DNA of 64,000 bases, taken from Rostrohypoxylon terebratum (Eukaryota > Ascomycota > Sordariomycetes > Xylariales > Hypoxylaceae). The stretch lies in assembly GCA_022497145.1 (NCBI GenBank), contig MU385946.1, forward strand, positions 1 to 64,000, in the 5' to 3' direction. The translations under genes were made by a program, and so were the position numbers. The notes below the pieces were generated by a model. The model had not been told where the DNA came from, did not search any database, and worked only from the letters and a program-made list of their open reading frames with translations. Shown in pieces: positions 56,895-64,000 of the stretch (the first letter of the stretch is position 1; the number at the start of each line of letters is the position of its first letter).

Positions 56895-58763
56895 ATGACT
56901 TCACTTATTCTGCTAAGTGACGGGGCGACGTATGCTTTCTATGGCTTCGTCTCTCTCGTAAGAAACCTTCGCGATACATTCAACCTTTCCAGAATCACTG
57001 TTAACTCGTCGCTAAGGTGACCCTCTATGTGACCTACCAACTACTCCTACATCCCTTAAAGAGCTACCCGGGACCACTGATAGCCAAACTCACCAACGGC
57101 TATGCTGGGTTCTTTGCGTACAAACGAGACCTTCACATAGAGATATGGAGGAATCACCAGAAATACGGTTCGTCGGATCTTCCTGGGAAAGGCGTTGTCG
57201 AGCGGGTGATTAACTTTCAATAGGTCCCGTTGTTCGAATAGGTCCGGATAGACTTGTGTTCAATTCTGCCACCGCACTTCGAGGTACTTCCTAAAAATCG
57301 CGCACGCCATCGACTGGAGTTTGCTAACCGGGAGAAGACATATATCAAAATGAGAGAGTCACGAAGGCTCCCATATACCTGGCGACACAGTCAAAGCCAG
57401 GGGCGTTCAGTCTTTGGAATGCGTTAGACAGAGATTTGCACCGACGTAAGCGAAAGCTCGTCGGGCGAATCACCACGGACGCCGCCATGCGCGCCTTTGA
57501 GTCCAGCATGGCAGAGCAGGTCGATATATTCATCAGAAGCTTAGCCAATGACAAGCAGCAACCTACCGACGTAAAAACACGATGTAGCTACCTGAGCTTT
57601 GATATTGTCGGACTTCTCTCATTCGGATATAGCCTACATCTCCAGACCAATGAAGAGAACCAGTTTCTTGTAGAGCAGCTCGCGCGAGGCAACCATCGCA
57701 TGAACGTATATATGCAAATCCCCATCATCCCGCGTCGTAAGCTGCAGCTCTATATCAACAAGTTCTTCCAGCAGGAGCGGGAGAAGACGGCGCGCTTGAT
57801 GGAGACGATGATCCGCAGTCGAATGTCCGAGGACGTGCACGCGAAACGTGATCTGTACTCACACGTCGCCGACGCGATCAATGCTAAGGATGACGACAGC
57901 CTGCGCCTTGGCGATCTTTGGTACGAGGCCTTCTTTTTCATAATAGCAGGTAGGCTACCGAACCTTTCCATCCCTCCATGAACGGGTGCTGAAATGTGCT
58001 TATAGGCGGTGATACAAGCGCTACAGCCATGAGCGCGACATTTTTCTATCTGTCGCGGAACCCCAGATGTTATGAGAGGCTGGCTGCGGAGATACGGACG
58101 ACATTCCAAAGCGCAGATCAAATTGGCGGAAGCAAGCTTGCTAGTTGTCAGTACTTGAGGGCTTGCATAGACGAGTCTTTGAGGATGTCACCGCCATCGC
58201 CTGGGACGCTTTGGAGATGCTTGGCTCCAGAGGAAGAAGATGGCAGACCTTTTGTAGTTGATGGTTATGTCATTCCCAAGGGAACAAAAGTCGGCGTCAA
58301 TGCTTATTCGCTGCATCACAATGAGGTAACTGTTCTCTCATGCTCCAACACTAGTTTTGGGGGCGCCTCCAGTCCTATTGGATGAAATATTTCTTCCGTT
58401 TCCTGGGGTCGCTAACGATTGCGGATTTAGGAGTATTTCCCGGACCCCTTCATATATGATCCCGACCGGTGGTTAGTCAAAGGCGATTCGAGGAAGGCGA
58501 TGCATGACGCCTTTGCCGCCTTCTCCATCGGTTCGCGCGGTTGCGCCGGGAAACCTACTGCGTACTTGGAAATCAGTCTGGCCCTTGCTAAGACTCTCTG
58601 GTATTTCGACTTCGAGACTGCGCCCGGTAGCCTCGGCGACGTCGGTATTGGCCAGAACGGCGAATTCCATCTATACGATATCTTCACGTCGACTCACGAT
58701 GGGCCATATTTGGTTTTTAAACCTCGCGACTCGTTTGCGAACGATTTCGGCAAGACTACCTAG
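56895..58763 (+). CDS. Cytochrome P450 monooxygenase, second P450 of the locus
   Basis: Six exons (56895-56957, 57017-57167, 57224-57283, 57338-57949, 58006-58325, 58431-58763) give 512 residues. The N-terminal helix is short (GFVSLVTLYVTYQLLLHPL), followed by the hinge YPGPLIAKLTNGYAGF. P450 features: early strand GPVVRIGPDRLVF, IYQNERVTKAPIY, C-helix region DLHRRKRKLV, I-helix AGGDTSATAM, K-helix DESLRMSPP (ExxR), PDRW, and heme loop FSIGSRGCAG. It resembles secondary-metabolism P450s of the isotrichodermin 15-hydroxylase/benzoate hydroxylase type. It faces the same way as the PTH11-like gene and away from the PKS, and may oxidise the polyketide. The 60-base exon 3 is well supported by the conserved GP..RIGP motif. 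Confidence 0.86.
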
Positions 58764-59915
58764 GAGTCGGAGCTAGCGACTTTATTAAGGATATGCGCCA
58801 ACATAACGCGTGAGGGTTTCAAATCAACATGTGGGCATTTAAGGGTTAGGGGATAATAAGGAAAAATGTATATTTCATGCGATGCTAACCCTAGCAAACC
58901 CCCCTAGCCTTACACGTGCAGTCGAACTGGATTGATGTGATCAATCCGCGAATCAGGATATCGAGTCCCCGTCACGAAGAAGCGGAATTACAGGGGCAAT
59001 GTGGGCTAGCTCCAGACGGACACTATTAAAGCTTTCTAGCTAACAAGAATCAATTCAAGATCAGGAGACGGAGGCCGTGAATTATATATTCCTAGCTTCG
59101 GCGCACGGCCCGGATCAGCTATAGTTGGCGTGAATACCGGTTGTCAGACGATGACCGTACTTTGTCCCAATTCAACCATACGACATCCCCTATAACTTCT
59201 GTATTCTCGTCATCCACTACCGCTCGTATTGCAGATTGTTAGGTAATTACCTATTAACTTCACATCTCCTAGTCCGGGCCTCCTCGTGGAAACACATATC
59301 GTTCATATATAAGTAGTAATAACACCTTCGAAATATAGAAGCTCATAATCCTTGATATCTCGATACCCCAAAATGGGACCTATTCACCATGAGCCCCACA
59401 TAACGTCGCAATGCCCTCCAACTGGAGGATTCAAGGCGACTCTGCCGTGAGTGGTGGAAAATAGGCACACTTCAAAGTTGCATTCACAACTCATTTTCCG
59501 CTCAGTAGAGGTGGGCTACGTAACGAGTAGAAGATCCAACAGGCGGACTCGCATCAACAATACCACTTTACTTTGCGCCGAACTACGTAAGTTGTTACGA
59601 AACTACGTATGGAGGAAATTGGATAAACTTGTAAAAGGGGCTCAGTTTCACGATGAAGTCCCATCTAATTGGGTAGTTTTTGCTTGGCCCCCTCCGTCCC
59701 CAATAACCCTCCAACTCACCCCTGGGGTCACCTGCAGGGTGTCAAGGATTCACGCTCGCCATAATTCTTCGCCGAGCCTCCCTAAGCTCTCCAAGGTGTG
59801 TAAACATGGGTGAGATCTAATCTATATTAATCGTCCGGGTCATCGTCGACCGTCGACATGAGACGAAAGGTAGCCAAGGCCATTAATGCATCATACTGCA
59901 TGTTCATTCGTTAAA
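58764..59915. other. Intergenic, 1.15 kb, no gene seen
   Basis: The only longer frame (59451-59813, plus) is Arg/Ser-rich and without motif. The end of the stretch is the promoter of the PL4 gene. Confidence 0.5.
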
Positions 59916-61695
59916 ATGCCCTCCTTTAAACGTCTTGCGGCTCTTTCAGCCTGCATTGCGCCTGCTCTGGGTATCTCCGTCACTACTTCCACGAGCTCTT
60001 ACACCGTTGACACTGCGGCTACGTATGGCTTCAAGGTTGCTATCAGTCGTTCGACTTGCGACATCACGTCCTTATACTTCTACGGCACCGAATACCAGTA
60101 TAGCAGCACCTACAGCCACATCGCATCTGGTCTAGGTTCCGCAACCGTCTCTTACACCACCAGTGGTAAGTATCTCCATATAGGAGTCAGGTCAAGTTCA
60201 TACTAACTGAATACTACTAGGCGATTATGTAATCGTCAAGTGTGTTGCCGACAATGACAGCTTTGACCTAACCCATTACATGGTCTTTGCCGACAAGTCG
60301 AGCTCGATTTACATGGGCACGTACACGGTCTCTGAGCCTTCCGTCGGCGAGTTGCGTTACATCTTCCGTCTTACCGGTCTGACTGAGGCCTATCCCAACG
60401 GAAATGTCTCATATACAGCTGGTGGCACCGCTATTGAGGCCTCGGACGTTTTCACGGTTGATGGAGAGACGCGCAGCAAGTTCTACTCTTCGGACCGATT
60501 CATCGACGACAGCGTGTACTGCGCAACGACTACAGATGCCTCGATTCACGCTTGCTGGGGTATGTAATTCGTGATTCTATGATCGATTTCTGAATGCTAA
60601 CTCCTCTCGCAGTCCGTCCCAATAACCAAGCCACCGAGAAGAGCTCTGGCGGCCCATTCTTCCGTGACATCAATCTCAACTATGGCGGATCTTACCACTC
60701 CGTCACGTACTACATGAACTCGAACCACGCCCAGACCGAGAGCTACCGCCAAGGCTTCCACGGCCCCTACGTCTTCAGCATGTCCCGCAGCGGCATTCCG
60801 AAGGCCTCCGAGTACGATGTTTCTTTCTTCGACGACCTAGGCCTTACCGGCTACACCGGCGCCTCGGGCCGCGGTCACGTCAAGGGCACCGCCTCAGGCG
60901 TGTCGAGCAGCTTCCCCATCGTCCTGCACTGGTACAACAGCGACTACCAGAGCTGGGTCCAAGCCTCTTCCTCCGGGGCCTTCACCTCTCCCGCCCTCGT
61001 CGCCGGGACGTACACGCAAGCGCTGTACCAGGACGAGTTCCTCGCCGCGACAACGACGGTCACCGTATCCGCCGGCGCGACCGCGACCGCGAACATCGCC
61101 GCCACGGCCGCGGCCATCGTCGGCTCGCGCACGACGGTGTTCCAGCTGGGCGACTACGACGGCCAGCCGACCGGGTTCCTGAACGCGGACAAGCAGCAGC
61201 GCATGCACCCCTCCGACAGCCGCATGTCGTCTTGGGCCCCCGGCAGCGTGGCGTCCACGGCCGCGTCCTCGTGGCCGATGGCCATCTTCAAGGACGTGAA
61301 TAACGGCCAGAAGATCACGTTCACCCTCTCCAGCGCCATCAGCAGCGTGGCCACCCTGCGCATCGCGACCACCTTGGCCTTTGCTGGAGGACGGCCCCAG
61401 GCTACCGTCAACAGCTACACGTGCTCGGCGCCGTCGGCGCCTACGGCGGTTGATAGCCGAGGCGTCACGAGGGGGACGTATAGGGGACGGGGAGAGGTTT
61501 ACACGTGCTCGATTCCGAGTGGTAATTTGGTTAGTGGGAGCAACACCGTTACGATCAATGTGATTTCGGGAAGCAGTGGGGATGATTACTTGAGCCCTAA
61601 TGTCGTAAGTACACCTACTTGTCACGTTCACTGTCTACAAACTTACGCTAACTTCGTCTTGCTAGATCTTCGATGCCATAGAGCTTTACTACTAA
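59916..61695 (+). CDS. Secreted rhamnogalacturonan lyase, polysaccharide lyase family 4
   Basis: Four exons (59916-60165, 60221-60559, 60613-61604, 61666-61695) give 536 residues, the normal length for the short fungal PL4 group. A signal peptide (MPSFKRLAALSACIAPALG) is followed by the beta-sandwich catalytic domain (YTVDTAATYGFKVAISRSTCDITSLYFYGTEYQY, THYMVFADKSSSIYMGTYT, LRYIFRL). Then come GPFFRDINLNYGG and YYMNSNHAQTESYRQGFHGPYVF, an FnIII-like segment and a C-terminal carbohydrate-binding-like domain (VFQLGDYDGQPTGFLN). The enzyme cleaves the rhamnose-galacturonate backbone of pectin by beta-elimination outside the cell, in line with a plant-associated or saprotrophic life. The last exon is only ten codons (IFDAIELYY). 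The 60850-61350 part is GC-rich. ATG 59916 is chosen because it starts the signal peptide directly. Confidence 0.88.
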
Positions 61696-62026
61696 GCTGA
61701 TTGACTAAGTGTCTTTCTCTAGTCATAGCGTAGGTGTCTATGGATGCACATCAGTGGCGCCACAGCTTTCAAAAACTCGTAATTAGTTCTTGTCCATAGT
61801 TCACATATACGGATCGATACCCAGTTTCATCAATTGCATTCGACATTGTCCTATTGACATCTGTGCTGGTTACTCTCAAGTAAACCTCGAAGACCAAGTG
61901 GTCGCGTTCTGGGATTCCCTTCCCAGACGCCAGCTAAATCTCTCATGAACTCCGACCCCATAACGATTCCTGTCGAAATGGGACAATGATATTAACTCGT
62001 AGTCCCTCGCCAATATGCATTCTGCT
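61696..62026. other. Convergent intergenic gap of 330 bases
   Basis: This gap lies between the 3' ends of the PL4 gene and the PP2C-like gene. No feature was recognised beyond presumed 3' untranslated regions. Confidence 0.5.
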
Positions 62027-63541
62027 TTATCCTGAGCAGAGGATGCTCCAAAGATGTCGCATCAATTCCTTCGAGACCGAGTCATCAGGCTCCTGCTTGT
62101 CTTTGTTGAAGAAGACCACTTGTACAGTGATGTCCTCGCGTATGAATTGGTTGACCGGTGCCATGTGGCCAAGTCGACCTGCGACTAGCTCGTGATGGTT
62201 TCCGCCGAGAGCGTTGCGCACCAGGTGTACGGCAGCGTTGTCATCTTGCACCGTAAGTCGCTCCTCCGTGTACGGCCAGCTCACTTCTCCCTTTACGAAC
62301 TGATCGAAGTGGAATGGTTCGTACATTGGTTCGGGAGTGCTCTCCTGCTTGTCTTCTTGCGACTCCATCCACTTGACAACCAGGTCGACAGCCTGCTGGC
62401 TGGTGAGGAACTGCCAGAGGCCGGGTGACGCCATGATCATGAACGATGGTATGTTCGACTTGATTTCGACGCTAATGGAATCCGGTACGGCAATGATGCA
62501 AGGTGGCTTTTTGCCGTCGCGGCCCGGGGAATAGATCGGTGCAAGGAGCTTCTCTTCTAGATCATCACGTACTGCTGCAGGCAATTTCCACTGCGCGAGG
62601 CCGAAGGCTCGAGTTGTGATCAAGCCCATCAGTGTATGATCCTTGATCACATCCTCTTCGCCGGGGTGGGACTCAGTGATTCGTTCGATCTCCTTCGGGT
62701 TTAGGACGTTATGGTCGGCTGAAAGATCCATAGAAGTCCAATTTCCAGCTTGTTGCTGTTCTGCGAAGACTGCTCTCGAGGTACCGGTGTGGGACACGTG
62801 CAACAAATGGGTGAGTGGATCGTACAGTGAGAGTAAGGCGCATGAACCGGTATAAGCTGGGATCACTTTCTTCAGTTTGTCCTGCAACGGCTCCTTGCTC
62901 TCGCAGACTCCCTTGATTGCCTGCATCAACGAAGCATCGAAGCTTCTGAATGCTTCGATCAACGCAACGTGCACTGCCAAGCCCTTCTTCTCCTTCTTTG
63001 CTTCCCACTCGACTTTGCGTAGGTTCTGGCGCACGATGGGTAGAAGTTGTTTCTCCAGTAGATCCGCCGTCTCCCAACTTAGCTGGCCATCGAATATACC
63101 CCAGGCCATCCAAGGACGGCGACCGCCCCAGGGTGCAGGGAACTGGCCGTGGAGAAATCGATCTTCGCACGGGTCGCTGGATGCCAATTGAGCGCCATCG
63201 TAGCGATCGACGTTGCCGACATTCTTGACGGTGTAGCTGTATGCGTGTTCATTCAAGATGCGTGAGACTTCTTCCTTGGAGGGACCTTTGTCAAAGACTA
63301 GTTCGTCGGTCGGAGTGCCCTCAAGACGCGGGACCTCATTGTCGCGGTCGGGGGTTGGCGACATCCACCAGTAGATCTGCGTGCCGATAACGCCGGCAGC
63401 TAGAGCGAACTTCGCTGTACTTTTGGCTTTGGTGGCGGAAGACGAGTTGTTGGCCGTGTAGAGGCGTTGCGCTTGCCCTTGTAAGGATGGTCTTGTCATC
63501 GAGCGTGCGACGCCCACGTGGGTCACACGCGATCGCAGCAT
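62027..63541 (-). CDS. Mitochondrial PP2C-family protein, predicted pseudophosphatase
   Basis: This is a single exon of 504 residues from the ATG at 63541. Residues 1-30 (MLRSRVTHVGVARSM, then RLYTANN) look like a mitochondrial presequence, and residues 43-60 could be a membrane helix. The rest follows the pyruvate dehydrogenase phosphatase/Ptc5-like PP2C order: SDPCEDRF, GIFDGQLSWETADLL, YTGSCALL, SHTGTSRAV, TTRAFGLAQW, MASPGLWQF, REDITVQVVFF. In active PP2Cs these blocks read DGHGG, GDSRA, RAFGD, SDGLWD and RDDITV. Here the DGH histidine, the Asp of GDSRA, the Asp of RAFGD and both Asp of DGLWD are replaced, so the two-metal centre cannot form normally. The frame is long and clean, so it is a maintained gene, not a decayed one. 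It may bind a phosphoprotein without dephosphorylating it, or regulate an active paralogue. Confidence 0.85.
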   Translation of the reverse strand: MLRSRVTHVGVARSMTRPSLQGQAQRLYTANNSSSATKAKSTAKFALAAGVIGTQIYWWMSPTPDRDNEVPRLEGTPTDELVFDKGPSKEEVSRILNEHAYSYTVKNVGNVDRYDGAQLASSDPCEDRFLHGQFPAPWGGRRPWMAWGIFDGQLSWETADLLEKQLLPIVRQNLRKVEWEAKKEKKGLAVHVALIEAFRSFDASLMQAIKGVCESKEPLQDKLKKVIPAYTGSCALLSLYDPLTHLLHVSHTGTSRAVFAEQQQAGNWTSMDLSADHNVLNPKEIERITESHPGEEDVIKDHTLMGLITTRAFGLAQWKLPAAVRDDLEEKLLAPIYSPGRDGKKPPCIIAVPDSISVEIKSNIPSFMIMASPGLWQFLTSQQAVDLVVKWMESQEDKQESTPEPMYEPFHFDQFVKGEVSWPYTEERLTVQDDNAAVHLVRNALGGNHHELVAGRLGHMAPVNQFIREDITVQVVFFNKDKQEPDDSVSKELMRHLWSILCSG

Positions 63542-64000
63542 GGTCACTCAATCATATAGAGATGACAAATAGTAGGGAAAGGAAATTGAATTGAATCGCA
63601 ATGCAAAATGATGGACCCCCTTTCTTGAGTGTAGGCGCAACCAAAAGCTAGGACATCTTGGTTGTTTAGGAGTATGATAAAAAGATGAAGTGAAAGAGAA
63701 ATAGAAATAAAAATGAGGGAGGCATAAATTCCATTTAGATGGGAGGGGATTCCGAATTCGAAACAGAAACAGGGTTCAAAATCAGACTACAACGCCAGCC
63801 AGTTACTTCCTTTAAGATGTACGGTTTGAAGCTCTTCAGGGTGGTTGACTTGCTACGATCTCTATGCTCTGTTGTCGATTTGTTACGCGCAAAAACTTAC
63901 CTACACAAAGCTACCCCCTTTCTGCACACCTTACTGCGAGCTGGACGAAACGTTTCAGATATTGTGAACTATCATATGTATAATATAGTTATTTGTAACA
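63542..64000. other. Upstream flank of the PP2C-like gene
   Basis: A purine-rich 5' region at 63570-63720 is followed by sequence with no recognisable gene up to the window end. Confidence 0.45.

Noticed and set aside
59451..59813. 120-codon Arg/Ser-rich frame before the PL4 gene
   Set aside because: No motif, odd composition, and a non-ATG start in the upstream region of a clear gene.
60894..61631. 245-codon Arg/Gly-rich open frame on the minus strand
   Set aside because: Antisense reading of the GC-rich part of the PL4 lyase, with low-complexity composition.

Overview
The window is chromosomal DNA of a filamentous ascomycete (Pezizomycotina, probably Sordariomycetes, genus not determinable here). 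The evidence is split genes with 48-110 base introns and fungal splice signals, a highly reducing polyketide synthase, P450s, a PTH11-type membrane protein, a DUF1996 secreted protein, a family 4 polysaccharide lyase, and many short TAGGTA/TACCTA tracts. Genes lie on both strands with long gaps. There are no operons, CRISPR arrays or bacterial features. I built the gene models by hand by joining open frames at GT..AG (once GC..AG) boundaries that keep the reading frame. Coordinates run from the start codon to the stop codon and include introns.

Layout. 0-9 kb is a putative self/non-self recognition and cell-death island. It holds a broken protein-kinase-like gene (minus), a HeLo-domain plus pseudokinase gene with a one-base frame break, and a large NLR (esterase-NACHT-ankyrin-Cys-rich tail). 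A small relic of the same NLR tail lies at 16.7 kb. 9-19 kb has a PEP-mutase/isocitrate-lyase family enzyme, a DUF1275 membrane protein and a Dal5-type MFS transporter, separated by gene-poor DNA. 20-24.4 kb has two housekeeping genes, RINT1/Tip20 and a Ymc1-like mitochondrial carrier. 24.5-28.2 kb is a tandem segmental duplication carrying two RNase H genes. One copy keeps all four catalytic acids; the other has lost two of them and has a stop before an acidic tail. 29-36 kb holds an unknown gene, a cutinase relic, a kinase with DLE in place of DFG, and a secreted histidine-rich repeat protein. 36-39.6 kb has no gene I can support.

39.6-58.8 kb looks like a small secondary-metabolite locus: P450, DUF1996 secreted protein, 14-exon reducing PKS (KS-AT-DH-degenerate MT-ER-KR-ACP, no releasing domain), PTH11-like seven-helix protein and a second P450. 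The likely logic is polyketide assembly by the PKS and oxidation by one or both P450s. Membership of the DUF1996 and PTH11-like genes is only positional. The right end has a secreted rhamnogalacturonan lyase (PL4) and a mitochondrial PP2C-family protein whose metal-binding aspartates are mostly replaced, a predicted pseudophosphatase.

Strongest leads: the PP2C pseudophosphatase, the live/dead RNase H pair, the two TAGGTA tracts that distinguish the duplicated copies, the HeLo-pseudokinase beside an NLR, the NLR C terminus that is itself encoded by a TAGGTA tract, and the secreted His-rich repeat protein.
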